Below are positions 26,234 to 35,817 of a DNA stretch of 64,000 bases, piece after piece. Each line of letters starts with the position of its first letter. The first letter of the stretch is position 1. Where the stretch lies: positions 26,595-90,594 of the forward strand of contig JACRME010000021.1 of assembly GCA_016235045.1 (NCBI GenBank), read 5' to 3'. A model generated the notes under the pieces. That model was not told the DNA's origin, searched no databases, and was given only the letters and a program-made list of their open reading frames with translations. This DNA is from Nitrosomonadales bacterium (GTDB lineage Bacteria; Pseudomonadota; Gammaproteobacteria; Burkholderiales; Gallionellaceae). A program made the translations under genes and the position numbers.

Positions 26234-29200
26234 GCCGCCACCACAGTGGCGTTGCCGCCGCTGTTCTCGCTCAGTTTCATCGCCTCCTCGATATCCACCG
26301 ACACCACCTTGGAGACACCGCGCTCCTGCATGGTCACGCCGATCAGTTGCTGCGCCATCTCCATGGTGATCTTGTTGTGGCTGATGTAGACGAACTGGGT
26401 CTTGTCCGACATCTTCTGGATCAGTTTGCACAGGCGCTCGGTATTGGTATCGTCCAGCGGCGCATCCACCTCGTCCAGCACGCAGAACGGCGCCGGGTTG
26501 AGCTGGAACAGCGAAAACACCAGCGCGATGGCGGTCAGCGCCTTCTCGCCGCCGGACAGCAAGTGGATGGAAGCGTTCTTCTTGCCGGGCGGATGCGCCA
26601 TCACCTGCACGCCGCTATCCAGGATCTCGTCGCCGGTCAGCACCAGTTTGGCATCGCCGCCGCCGAACAGGATGGGGAACAACTCGGACAGGTGGCGGTT
26701 CACCTCCTCGTAGGTCGCCATCAGCAGATCGCGCGATTCCTTGTCGATGCGGCGAATGGCGTCTTCCAGCGTCTCGATCGCCTCGTTCAGGTCTTTCGCC
26801 TGCGCGTCCAGATAGGTCTTGCGCTCCTGCGCCGACTGCAATTCCTCCAGCGCCGCCAGGTTCACCGCACCTAACGCGGTAATCTCGTTACCCAGCCGCG
26901 TCAATTCGTTCTGCAATCCGCCCGCCTTGGCGCCTTCGATCAAGGGCAGCAGCGGCTCTTCATCCACCCCTTGCAGTTGCTCCGCCCATTGTTCGAACTG
27001 GATCCTTGCTTCCTGTTCCTTCAGCGTGATCTCGCTCACCTTCTCGCGCAACGGATGCAGCTTCTGCTCGCAGACCATGCGCTCCTGCTCCATACGGTTC
27101 AGGTTCAGCGTGGCGTTCTCCAGGATGTTGCGCGCCTCGGCCAGCGCCTGTTCATGCACCTGGCGCTGCTGTAGCGCGCCCTGTAATTGCTGGTCGGCAT
27201 CGCCCTCGCTCAGGTTCGCCTGCTCGTTGCGGCTGTGTGCCAGCGCTTCTTCCAGTTGCGTCAGCGTTTCGCCCTGCTGCCTCAGGTTCTGTTCCAGATC
27301 AGCCAGCTTCTCGGCACAGGTCTTGGCGAAGAATCGTGCTTCCTGCAATTCGTGCTGCGCCTTTTGCGCGCGGTCGCGCTGTTCGCGCAGCAGATTGTCC
27401 TGCGTGCCTGACTGCTGCCGCGCCTGATCGCTTTCCGCCTGCTGCGACGACAGCTTCTCGCGCTGGAGCTCCATCTGCTCGGCGATCTCCTGCATCTGGC
27501 GCTGCTCGTTGTTCACGCGTTCGGCCAGTTCTTCCAGTTCCTGCGCGATCTGCACGTTGCGTTCCTGCGTGCGTTCGTTGGCCTGGGTCAGTTTCAGGAT
27601 CTGCATCTGCAAGCCGTGCTGGCGCTGCTGCAGATCGCTGGTGGAACTGCGCAGTGGCGCAATGCGTCCCTCGACCGAGTGATAGGCTTCTTCTGCCGCC
27701 GCGGACTGCTGCTTGCCCTGCTCCAGTGCCGCGTCGCGCTGCTGCGTTTCCTGCTGCAATTGCTCGATCTCGCGCTGGCGTGCCAGCACACCGTGCAACT
27801 GGCTGTCCGGCGCATGGAACAGCACGCTGTGCGCGCCGACCAGGTGCCCCTGCGCCGTCACCAGCCAGGCGCCGGTCGGCAGGTTGTTGCGCTGACTCAG
27901 CGCTTCGTTCAAGTTCGCCACGGCATACACGCCCGCCAGCCAATCCTCGACCACGGGTGCCGCCTGCGCATCCTGACAGCGCACGTAGTTCACGAGCGGG
28001 GTCAAGCCGGATTGGGTCGCCGTCTTGCCGGAATGCGTGCCGTCAGCCGCATACACCGCCAGTTTGGCCGGCGGCGCATCGCCCCAGTTGGCCGCATCTT
28101 CCAGGCGCGGCAACGCCAGCGCATTGATGCGTTCACGCAACACCGCTTCCAGTGCGTCTTCCCAGCCCTGCTCAATGCGGATGGATTGCCACAGGCGCGG
28201 CGCGTTATCCAGTTGGTGCTGCGTGAGCCATGCCTTCAGATTCTTGTCGTTGTCGAGTTGCGCCTGCAACTGCTGCAGGGCGTTCAGGCGCGCCTCGGTT
28301 TGCGCCAACTGGCGTCCGAGTTCCTGCACCGCATCGCGCTGCTGGCGGCGCTCCGCATCGGCCAGCGGCAGGCGTTCCTGCAATTCGGCCAACTGTTGCT
28401 GCTGCATCTCGTACTCGACCTGCATCTCCGCCAGTTGCTGCTGGTTCTGCTGCAGCAGTTCGATGTCCACCTGCGGCAGGTTGTCGCGTTCCAGCATCAG
28501 GCGCGAACGGCGGCTGTCCAGTTGCTGCACATTGCCCTGCACATGACCGCGCTGGGTCTCGAAAATCTGCAATTGCTGCTGGATCAGCATCTGCTCGCGC
28601 TGCATCGCGTTGAGGCGCTCCTGCGCCACGCGCGCGGCCTCTTCCACCTGCGGCAGGCTTTGCGCCTCGATCTCGCTGCGGTTCTCGCAGGTCGCCACGC
28701 GCACGGCGGCGTCTTCCTGCTGCTGCTGCCAGTGCGTGCGCAGCGTGCGCAGGCCCTGCAACTGGGTCTGCTGCTGCGCGATCTGGCGTTCGCCGTTCTG
28801 TATCTGTTGCGACAGACGGTTGCGCTGCTCGGTGATGAAGGCGATCTGCTGCTCCAGACGCAACACCTCGGCATTGCTTGCGTACAGCTCGCCCTGTTTG
28901 GCATGCAAGGCATCGGACTGCCCGAAATGCTCGCTGCGCGCGGTCTCCAGCTTGGCTTCCACTTCGCGCAGCTTGGCGATCTCGGCTTCCAGGTCGTTCT
29001 TGGTCTTCTCGACCTGCTGCGCCAGACGCACCCGGCGCGCTTCGGCTTCCTGCTTGTTCACCAGCCACAGCAGTTTTTGTGTGGTCTCGCGCCTTGCTTC
29101 CAGTTCGCGATAGGTCTTGGCGACCTCGGCCTGTCCGCCCAGATGCACCAGCTGCTTGTCGAGTTCCTGCAGGATGTCGCTGACGCGCAACAGGTTGTCG

Positions 29201-29763
29201 CGTGTATCGCCCAGACGCAGTTCGGTCTCGCGGCGGCGGTCGCGGTATTTGGAGACGCCCGCCGCTTCTTCCAGGAACACCCTCAGCTCTTCCGGCTTGG
29301 CCTCGATGATCCGCGAGATCATGCCCTGCTCGATGATGGCGTAGGCACGCGCACCGACGCCGGTACCGAGGAAGATGTCGGTGATGTCCTTGCGGCGTAC
29401 GTTCTGGTTGTTGATGTAGTAACTGGAATCGCCGTCGCGCTGCAGCACGCGCTTGATGGATATCTCGGCGTAGGTCGCCCACTGCCCGCCGACCTTGCCC
29501 AGCGAGTTGTCGAACACCAGTTCGACGCTGGCGCGGGCCACCGGCTTGCGCGTGCCGGCGCCGTTGAAGATCACGTCCTGCATGGATTCGCCGCGCAAAG
29601 CGGAGGCGCGCGACTCGCCCAGCACCCAGCGCAAGGCGTCGATGACGTTGGACTTGCCGCAACCGTTGGGGCCGACGATGCCCACCAGCTGCCCGGGCAG
29701 CGAGATATGGGTGGGATCAACGAAGGACTTGAAACCGGCTAACTTTATATGGGCGAGACGCAA
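26230..29763 (-). CDS. smc: Chromosome segregation protein SMC
   Basis: The 1177-residue ATPase has the SMC order: N-terminal Walker A (VGPNGCGKSN, residues 30-39), coiled coil, a hinge around residues 510-650 (LKAWLTQHQLDNAPRLW..., VRCQDAQAAPVVEDWLAG), the return coil, then the signature HLLSGGEKALTAIALVF and Walker B CVLDEVDAPLDD. It organises and segregates the chromosome with ScpA/ScpB, which are not in this window. It is divergent from queF over 61 bases and convergent with the DUF4124 gene. Confidence 0.97.
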   Translation of the reverse strand: MRLAHIKLAGFKSFVDPTHISLPGQLVGIVGPNGCGKSNVIDALRWVLGESRASALRGESMQDVIFNGAGTRKPVARASVELVFDNSLGKVGGQWATYAEISIKRVLQRDGDSSYYINNQNVRRKDITDIFLGTGVGARAYAIIEQGMISRIIEAKPEELRVFLEEAAGVSKYRDRRRETELRLGDTRDNLLRVSDILQELDKQLVHLGGQAEVAKTYRELEARRETTQKLLWLVNKQEAEARRVRLAQQVEKTKNDLEAEIAKLREVEAKLETARSEHFGQSDALHAKQGELYASNAEVLRLEQQIAFITEQRNRLSQQIQNGERQIAQQQTQLQGLRTLRTHWQQQQEDAAVRVATCENRSEIEAQSLPQVEEAARVAQERLNAMQREQMLIQQQLQIFETQRGHVQGNVQQLDSRRSRLMLERDNLPQVDIELLQQNQQQLAEMQVEYEMQQQQLAELQERLPLADAERRQQRDAVQELGRQLAQTEARLNALQQLQAQLDNDKNLKAWLTQHQLDNAPRLWQSIRIEQGWEDALEAVLRERINALALPRLEDAANWGDAPPAKLAVYAADGTHSGKTATQSGLTPLVNYVRCQDAQAAPVVEDWLAGVYAVANLNEALSQRNNLPTGAWLVTAQGHLVGAHSVLFHAPDSQLHGVLARQREIEQLQQETQQRDAALEQGKQQSAAAEEAYHSVEGRIAPLRSSTSDLQQRQHGLQMQILKLTQANERTQERNVQIAQELEELAERVNNEQRQMQEIAEQMELQREKLSSQQAESDQARQQSGTQDNLLREQRDRAQKAQHELQEARFFAKTCAEKLADLEQNLRQQGETLTQLEEALAHSRNEQANLSEGDADQQLQGALQQRQVHEQALAEARNILENATLNLNRMEQERMVCEQKLHPLREKVSEITLKEQEARIQFEQWAEQLQGVDEEPLLPLIEGAKAGGLQNELTRLGNEITALGAVNLAALEELQSAQERKTYLDAQAKDLNEAIETLEDAIRRIDKESRDLLMATYEEVNRHLSELFPILFGGGDAKLVLTGDEILDSGVQVMAHPPGKKNASIHLLSGGEKALTAIALVFSLFQLNPAPFCVLDEVDAPLDDTNTERLCKLIQKMSDKTQFVYISHNKITMEMAQQLIGVTMQERGVSKVVSVDIEEAMKLSENSGGNATVVAA

Positions 29764-29824
29764 TTTGATATCAGGCTGACGATATAATGCGCTGCATTCT
29801 AACTGAACCCGGGCACCTCACCAA

Positions 29825-30244
29825 ATGACCACCCAAGCCACTAAGACTTTGGAAACTTTTCCCAATCCGCAGCCGAAACGCGATTATCACATCCACATGG
29901 AGATCCCCGAATTCACCTGTTTGTGCCCCAAGACCGGCCAGCCGGACTTCGCCACCTTGATCCTGGATTACATCGCCGACGAGCAGTGCGTGGAGTTGAA
30001 GAGCTTGAAGCTGTACATCTGGAGTTTTCGCAACGAGGGCCATTTCCACGAGGACGTGACCAACCGCGTGCTGGACGACCTGGTCGCCGCCACCCAGCCC
30101 CGTTTCATGCGCCTGACCGCCAAATTCTATGTGCGCGGCGGCATCTTTACCAATGTGGTGGCCGAACACCGCAAACCCGGGTGGCAACCGGCGCCGCTGG
30201 TCGACCTGACGCAGTTCCAGACGCAGTCCAACATGCGCGGGTAG
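29825..30244 (+). CDS. queF: PreQ0 reductase QueF (short type)
   Basis: The 139-residue protein is a unimodular (YkvM-type) QueF. The nucleophile is probably Cys34 in [12 protein letters not shown], the catalytic Asp is 41 in the same motif, and the QueF fingerprint ELKSLKLY (57-64) is present. It reduces 7-cyano-7-deazaguanine to preQ1 with NADPH for queuosine synthesis. TATAAT on the plus strand at 29783-29788 may be its -10. It ends 8 bases before the convergent HD-GYP gene. Confidence 0.96.
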   Translation: MTTQATKTLETFPNPQPKRDYHIHMEIPEFTCLCPKTGQPDFATLILDYIADEQCVELKSLKLYIWSFRNEGHFHEDVTNRVLDDLVAATQPRFMRLTAKFYVRGGIFTNVVAEHRKPGWQPAPLVDLTQFQTQSNMRG

Positions 30245-30252
30245 TACCGAAG

Positions 30253-31488
30253 CTACGTTTGCATCGGACCCACCGCTGCATGCCAGCATTCCTGCAGGTT
30301 TGCTTCTACGGCTGCAACCACTTTCCCGTCCAATTTGCCTTCGTCCGCTTCCAGCTTGAGGAGCAGCATGATGACTTTCTGCTCCAGCGGCCCCCGGTAG
30401 GGGCGCGCTTGCGCCAGCGCCTGAAACACGTCGGATACCGCGACGATACGCGCCTCGAACGACAGTTCGGCGCCTTTCGTGTGGTTGGGGTATCCGGTGC
30501 CGTCCATGCGCTCGTGATGCTGCAACGACCACAAACTGACTTGCTCCAGTCCGCGGATATTCTTCAGGATGCTGTAGGTGTCGAAACAGTGCTGGCGCAT
30601 GATGATGGTTTCAGTCTCGCTCAACTCGCCCGGTTTTTCCAGCAATTCGTCCGGCACCCGCAACTTGCCGATATCGTGCAGCAATCCGACCAGTTCGAGC
30701 ATCTCGCAGGTCACTTCCGGCAACTGGAACAGGGTGCCGATATAGCGTGCCAGATTGGCGACGCCGTCGGAATGCTGCTTGGTATAGGGGCTCTTCGCAT
30801 CGACGATGCAGGAGAAGACATGCACTAGGCTGCGCAACTCGTGAAATTCCATGGTCTGATCCGGAAAATGCGACAACCAGGTCGCCAGATAGCCGCTGAC
30901 GTTATCGCTTTCAAGGGTGAACCAGAATGCTTCCGAGCGCGACACTTCCATGAAGATATCGACCAACTCGGGACAAAACCAATCGCCGCGACGCTCGAAT
31001 ATCTTGCGCCTGATCTCCTCCTTGCCGAGCAGGATATCCTTCCCGCCCGCCATCCAGCCCAGCGACTGCACGTCCACGCGGTCTACCATATAGATGCAAT
31101 TTGCCCGCAGCTTCACATCCAGCGGCAGATCCAGTTCCTTGAGCACAGACCAGTGCGTATGGTGATGCAATATCGTGTCCGCCAGGTGTTTCAGCAGCGG
31201 GCTGCCGGACAGCAGATCGGCTCCGAGCTTGCAGTGTTCCGATTCGTTTTCCCAGGCCATCTGCGCCAGCTTGGCATGCACCATCGTCTTGGACACGCCG
31301 CTGTCGTGCAGGATGGCCGCCTGGAATAACTCGTCCAGGCGCGTCCCGCCCCAGCCCAGGCGCTTGCCGCATTCGGTGGCCATATACGCCACGCGCTTGC
31401 CGTGATGGATATGCGTGACGCCCACCAGGTCGAGGGCGTCGGACAGGGAATAGATGGCCTCATGCAGGTTGACGTTATAGGTGGACAT
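30253..31488 (-). CDS. HD-GYP domain phosphodiesterase with N-terminal HD domain
   Basis: A 411-residue cytoplasmic protein with two HD-type domains. The N-terminal one has ILHDSGVSKTMVHAKL (HD at 61-62), the C-terminal one HDIGKLRVPDELLEKPG (271-287) and HHERMDGTGYPNHTKG (324-339). The GYP motif is intact, so cyclic-di-GMP hydrolysis is expected by family. It is the last gene of a three-gene series with the GAF-PAS-GGDEF-EAL and FIST genes. The first HD may be regulatory. Confidence 0.93.
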   Translation of the reverse strand: MSTYNVNLHEAIYSLSDALDLVGVTHIHHGKRVAYMATECGKRLGWGGTRLDELFQAAILHDSGVSKTMVHAKLAQMAWENESEHCKLGADLLSGSPLLKHLADTILHHHTHWSVLKELDLPLDVKLRANCIYMVDRVDVQSLGWMAGGKDILLGKEEIRRKIFERRGDWFCPELVDIFMEVSRSEAFWFTLESDNVSGYLATWLSHFPDQTMEFHELRSLVHVFSCIVDAKSPYTKQHSDGVANLARYIGTLFQLPEVTCEMLELVGLLHDIGKLRVPDELLEKPGELSETETIIMRQHCFDTYSILKNIRGLEQVSLWSLQHHERMDGTGYPNHTKGAELSFEARIVAVSDVFQALAQARPYRGPLEQKVIMLLLKLEADEGKLDGKVVAAVEANLQECWHAAVGPMQT

Positions 31489-31543
31489 CGATTCGCCTCG
31501 TTCTTGCTTTTCTCAAGTTGTCGTATTCGCTCACGCCACACTA

Positions 31544-33748
31544 CTATACCAGCGACTGTACCGGAAGCTGCATCTTCAGCCGCTCCTCGAAATCCCTTGC
31601 CGGCACCGGCTTGCCGAACAGATAGCCCTGGAATGCGTGGCAGCCGCGCAGGTCGAGAAACACCCGCTGCTCTTCGGTCTCCACGCCTTCCGCGATGACG
31701 TTCAGCCCCAGCACTTCGCTCATGGCAATGATGGTCTGCACGATGGCGGCATCGTTGGCATCTTTGACGATGTCGCGCACGAAGGACTGGTCGATCTTGA
31801 TCTGATCCAGCGGCAGGCGCTTCAGGTACTGCAGCGAGGAATAGCCGGTACCGAAGTCGTCCATCGAAAAGCTCACTCCCAGCAGTTTCAATTCGCGCAT
31901 CTTGGCAATGGTATCCCCGACGTTTTCCAGCACGATGCTTTCCGTCAGTTCGAGCTTGAGCAATGCCGGTTTCGCCCCCGTTTCCAGCAGCGTGCGCTGC
32001 ACTTGCGCGACGAAATCCGGGTTGCGGAACTGCTTGGCGCTCACGTTTACCGCCAGCGTCAGGTCGCGCGTCGTCGCGTCGCCCTGCCAGGACTTGAGCA
32101 GCGCGCATGCGGTACGCAACACCCAGAGCCCGATGGGAACAATGAGGCCGGTTTCTTCCGCCAGCGGAACGAATTGCGCCGGCGATATCAGGCCGCGATC
32201 GGGATGCTGCCAGCGCAACAGCGCCTCCGCACCGAGCGGGCGGTACTGGCTGTCCACCTGTATCTGGAAATGCAGGCAGAGCTGTTCCCGCTCTAGCGCA
32301 TGCCGCAACTCTTCTTCGAGATCGGCGCGCGCTTCGATGGCCGCCTGCATCAGCGGGTCGTAGAACCGGATGGTGTTGCGCCCGGCAGTCTTGGCCTGGT
32401 ACATCGCGGTATCGGCGTGCTTCAGCACGTCGTCCAGGGTTTGCTGATGGCCCCGGAACAGGACGACCCCGATGCTCGGCGTGGTGTGGTGGGCATGATT
32501 GCCCAATCGATATGGCTGGCTCAGGATATCCCGGATTTTTTCGGCCACCATGTCTGCCTGGGCGGCCGCCTCGTCCGATATCTGGCTCAACGAATCCAGC
32601 ACCACCACAAACTCGTCGCCGCCCAGGCGTGCCACGGTGTCGCCGTCGCGCACGCAGGTATTGAGCCGCCTCGCCACCTCGGCCAGCAACTGGTCGCCGA
32701 TGTCGTGCCCCTTGGTGTCGTTAAGCGTTTTGAAGTTATCCAGATCGAGGAACAGCACGGCACCGTGCTGCCCGCTGCGCGCCCCGACCGAGAAAGCCTG
32801 CTGCAGGCGTTCCAGCAGCAAGCGCCGGTTCGGCAGCTCGGTCAGTTGATCGTAAAACGCCAATTGGTGAATCTGCGCTTCCGCTTCCTTGCGCTTGCTG
32901 ATATCGGAAAACATGCCGACGTAGTAAATCAGCGTGCCGTTATTGTCCCGCACCGGGTTGATGTTCAGCCAGCTTGGGTACACCTCGCCGTTCTTGCGGC
33001 GATTCCATATCTCCCCTTCCCAATGCCCGCTGTGTTCGATGTCGTCCCACATTTCCCGGTAATAGTCGTGGTCGTGCCGCCCCGAGGCCAGCAGGTGCGG
33101 ATTCCTGCCGATCGCCTCATCCGGCAGATAGCCGGTGATGCGCGTGAAGGCCGGATTGACCTCGATGATCCGCTGGCCGGCATCGGTAATCATCACCCCC
33201 GAATAACTGCTTTCGAATACCTTCTCCAGCAGATTGCGCTGGGTGACCAGGCCGCTGGTATAGGCGTCGTTATTGCCGCACAGCATGATGGCCCTGGCCA
33301 AATGCGCCAGCACCGGCTGCAACATCGTCGTCAGTGGCAGGTTCGTTTCCGGTATCTCGGCCGCGAGCAGCACGATCACGCCGCGATGGTCGATGGGCAA
33401 GCGCAGATACGCCTTGTATTGCGTATGCGTACAACGCAGCGACGACAGCAGCGCTGCCTGATCCGTCTCCCGCACGGCCTCCCGGCAGATCAGTTCGCAG
33501 GGCAGATAAATGGGCTTGCCCAGTTCCCCGGTCAGATCGAAGTCGCCGACCGCCGCATCGAGACGCACTTCGACCTGGCCTTCGTGGTTTTTGCAGGGCG
33601 GAATCTCCAGGCAGATGAACCCGGCCGAAAACGAAGTGTGGTAAAGCAGACGCTGCAGCGTGCGCGTCAGCAGCGGTTTGACGCTGATCTCGCTGCCGAT
33701 CGTGGCAACAAGATCATATAGTACGGGCAGGATATCTTCCCGATCCAT
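31544..33748 (-). CDS. GAF-PAS-GGDEF-EAL cyclic-di-GMP protein
   Basis: A 734-residue soluble protein with a GAF-like N-terminal domain (about residues 10-170), a PAS/PAC domain (about 180-310; VMITDAGQRIIEVNPAFTRI), GGDEF at 376-380 with RDGD inhibitory site five residues before, and EAL at 508-510 (GAEALLRWQHP, DDFGTGYSSLQYLKRL, KIDQSFV, AEGVETEEQ). Both catalytic domains look complete. The start is the ATG one base after the stop of the FIST gene, so translation is coupled; longer readings run into FIST. It is partnered with FIST (input) and HD-GYP (second phosphodiesterase). Confidence 0.95.
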   Translation of the reverse strand: MDREDILPVLYDLVATIGSEISVKPLLTRTLQRLLYHTSFSAGFICLEIPPCKNHEGQVEVRLDAAVGDFDLTGELGKPIYLPCELICREAVRETDQAALLSSLRCTHTQYKAYLRLPIDHRGVIVLLAAEIPETNLPLTTMLQPVLAHLARAIMLCGNNDAYTSGLVTQRNLLEKVFESSYSGVMITDAGQRIIEVNPAFTRITGYLPDEAIGRNPHLLASGRHDHDYYREMWDDIEHSGHWEGEIWNRRKNGEVYPSWLNINPVRDNNGTLIYYVGMFSDISKRKEAEAQIHQLAFYDQLTELPNRRLLLERLQQAFSVGARSGQHGAVLFLDLDNFKTLNDTKGHDIGDQLLAEVARRLNTCVRDGDTVARLGGDEFVVVLDSLSQISDEAAAQADMVAEKIRDILSQPYRLGNHAHHTTPSIGVVLFRGHQQTLDDVLKHADTAMYQAKTAGRNTIRFYDPLMQAAIEARADLEEELRHALEREQLCLHFQIQVDSQYRPLGAEALLRWQHPDRGLISPAQFVPLAEETGLIVPIGLWVLRTACALLKSWQGDATTRDLTLAVNVSAKQFRNPDFVAQVQRTLLETGAKPALLKLELTESIVLENVGDTIAKMRELKLLGVSFSMDDFGTGYSSLQYLKRLPLDQIKIDQSFVRDIVKDANDAAIVQTIIAMSEVLGLNVIAEGVETEEQRVFLDLRGCHAFQGYLFGKPVPARDFEERLKMQLPVQSLV

Positions 33749-33749
33749 G

Positions 33750-34904
33750 TTACCAGCGCGCGGCGACCAGCGTGGCGTTGTGGAACAGCGGGTAGCCATG
33801 TACCGTCGAGCCGCCGATCTCTCCCAGCGAAAGCGCTCCCGCAATCTGGGAGGCGTGCGTCAATCCGGCGAACGCCTCCAGTTCGGTCGTTGCCATCGGA
33901 ATTCCGAGATGCAGCCGCCGTCCGGCGCAATAGAACAGCAATATCTCCTTATTCGAAATATCCCCGTTGAGCGCGCTCAAGCCCTCGGTCAGGTTATGCA
34001 GCGTCTCGACGGTGCGCACGGTCGGCGCCTTGAGCAGGGTCAGCACCGAGTTGGACGGAACTTCGCCCACGCAGAACAACGAGCCGTCTTCGGCCAGCAT
34101 GACCGGGATACGCACCAGCACGTGGTGATTGGCGCGCACGATGCCGAAGGGGAAATGCACGCCGAACTGGTAGAAATTTTCCGCCGTGACCTCCTCACCG
34201 TAATGTTCGCGTACTAGTTCCTGGTACACCTCGAAAGCGGGCCGCCAGTCGATTTGCGAGATGCAATTGCCCTTGGTCGAAGTCGCATAGGAGGTGTGGG
34301 GATTGGTATGGTAGCCATGCTCCAGGATCGCTCCCTTGTGTTCCCTCAACAACAGCAGCAACACGCCGTTTTGGGTTATGCGCTCCCCGTCGAACAGGCA
34401 CGGCATCGGTTGAAAAGTCTCGCTGCCCGCGTTGGCGCCGGCATAGTGGACGCGATTCGCCAAGTGCAGATAAAGGGTGTCCAGCATGGTGCCGATATTC
34501 GGCACCATGGCATCGAACAGCAAAAACATGGTGATGTCGGGGATGTGATCGATCTGGGCGCGGACATCGGCGGCGATCTTTTCCACCGCGCGTTCGGCTT
34601 CTGCGGCTTCGGTCGGCAAGTTGTCATACAGGGCGAAATAGGGCATTTCACTGAAGCAAAACAACCAAACCCCGCCGGTCAGGAAATGGCCGTCCTGAAC
34701 CAGCGCCGGGAAGATCGCGCCGGCCAGTTGAACCTTTTGCGCGGCACAGGCTGCCTGCAGCACGGCAACCTTGTCTTTTTCCGCTTCCGGCAAAAGCGCG
34801 AGCACGCCCAGCTTTGGGTATGACGCCTGCAATTCCGCCAGTTTCTGCCCCACCGCGCCCGCCTCGACCCGGGGCAGGTAATGCATCATGTTTGCCTTGC
34901 TCAT
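33750..34904 (-). CDS. FIST domain sensory protein
   Basis: A 384-residue protein with FIST N (about residues 40-240; GGVWLFCFSEMPYFALYDNLP) and FIST C domains (about 255-375; LEAFAGLTHASQIAGALSLGEIGG). FIST proteins are predicted intracellular sensors of small ligands, possibly amino acids. The start uses the second of two ATGs, five bases after GGAGG. Its stop is one base from the GGDEF-EAL start, so it is the head of the signalling operon and likely supplies the signal. Confidence 0.92.
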   Translation of the reverse strand: MSKANMMHYLPRVEAGAVGQKLAELQASYPKLGVLALLPEAEKDKVAVLQAACAAQKVQLAGAIFPALVQDGHFLTGGVWLFCFSEMPYFALYDNLPTEAAEAERAVEKIAADVRAQIDHIPDITMFLLFDAMVPNIGTMLDTLYLHLANRVHYAGANAGSETFQPMPCLFDGERITQNGVLLLLLREHKGAILEHGYHTNPHTSYATSTKGNCISQIDWRPAFEVYQELVREHYGEEVTAENFYQFGVHFPFGIVRANHHVLVRIPVMLAEDGSLFCVGEVPSNSVLTLLKAPTVRTVETLHNLTEGLSALNGDISNKEILLFYCAGRRLHLGIPMATTELEAFAGLTHASQIAGALSLGEIGGSTVHGYPLFHNATLVAARW

Positions 34905-34969
34905 CATAGCCTCCCGACCAAATTCACGACTGCGTATCGATACAGGTAGCGGCACATATCGCCGACTCT

Positions 34970-35758
34970 TTAGTTTGCTTTGTCAAACAGCCATGCGTCC
35001 ATTGCCAGGGTGCCGAAAGTCACCACCCGATTCAGATGATGCGCGTCTTCCAGCCCGGATGCCGCCCCCAGCGCCACGAACAACGGCAACAAATGCTCGT
35101 CGGTCGGGTGGTTCTGCACGGCATGCGGCGCAAGCGCGCGGTAATCGCACAGCGCATCGAGGTCGCCCTCCTTGATCCTGGCGGCGATCCAGTCGCGGAA
35201 TTCCGTTACCCAGGGCGGAACCGCTTCGCCCGGCGGATGACGGAAGACTGCGCGCAGGTTATGCGTGATCGCGCCGCTGCCGACGATCAGCACGCCCTGC
35301 TCGCGCAACGGCCGCAGTGCGCGCCCCAGCGCGAGGTGCCAGGCCGGGTCGCGGTCGGGCTGGAGCGAAAGCTGCGCCACCGGAATGTCCGCCTGCGGAA
35401 ACATGAGGCTCAGCGGAACCCAGGCGCCGTGATCCAGACCATGCCGGTCGTCCAGTTGCACCGGAATGTTGGCCTGCTGCAACAGGCGCGCAGCCGTTTC
35501 CGCCAATTGCGGCGCGCCGGGTGCGGGATATTGCAAACGGTACAGTTCTTCGGGAAAGCCGCTGAAATCGTGGATGGTTTCCGGCTGCACGGCACGGCTG
35601 AGGGTGGGGACATGCGATTCCCAATGCGCTGAAACTGCCAGGATCGCAGCAGGTCTGGGCAACTGCGCGCCAAGTTGCTTCCAGGCAGCACCCGTCTCGC
35701 CCGGCTCAAGCGGCAAGGTAGGGGCACCATGCGAAAGGAACAGGACAGGCATCATCAT
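34970..35758 (-). CDS. DODA-type extradiol aromatic ring-opening dioxygenase
   Basis: The 262-residue protein matches the YgiD/4,5-DOPA dioxygenase family. Metal-binding His residues occur in FLSHGAPT (His10), HWESH and GLDHGAWVP, and the C-terminal HPTDEHLLPLFVALGAA is typical. These enzymes cleave catechol-type rings; the physiological substrate in bacteria is usually unknown. It is read away from the aldo/keto reductase gene with 59 bases between the starts. Three ATGs stand in tandem at the start; the first is given. Confidence 0.92.
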   Translation of the reverse strand: MMMPVLFLSHGAPTLPLEPGETGAAWKQLGAQLPRPAAILAVSAHWESHVPTLSRAVQPETIHDFSGFPEELYRLQYPAPGAPQLAETAARLLQQANIPVQLDDRHGLDHGAWVPLSLMFPQADIPVAQLSLQPDRDPAWHLALGRALRPLREQGVLIVGSGAITHNLRAVFRHPPGEAVPPWVTEFRDWIAARIKEGDLDALCDYRALAPHAVQNHPTDEHLLPLFVALGAASGLEDAHHLNRVVTFGTLAMDAWLFDKAN

Positions 35759-35817
35759 GTGCAGATGCTAGCACGATGAAAGGATAAAATATGCCCACCT
35801 AATACCTTGGGATCGAC

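Noticed and set aside
27616-29742. A 708-codon plus-strand open frame antisense to smc
   Set aside because: Leu/Gln/His-rich shadow of the SMC coiled-coil codons; the minus-strand SMC motifs are unambiguous.
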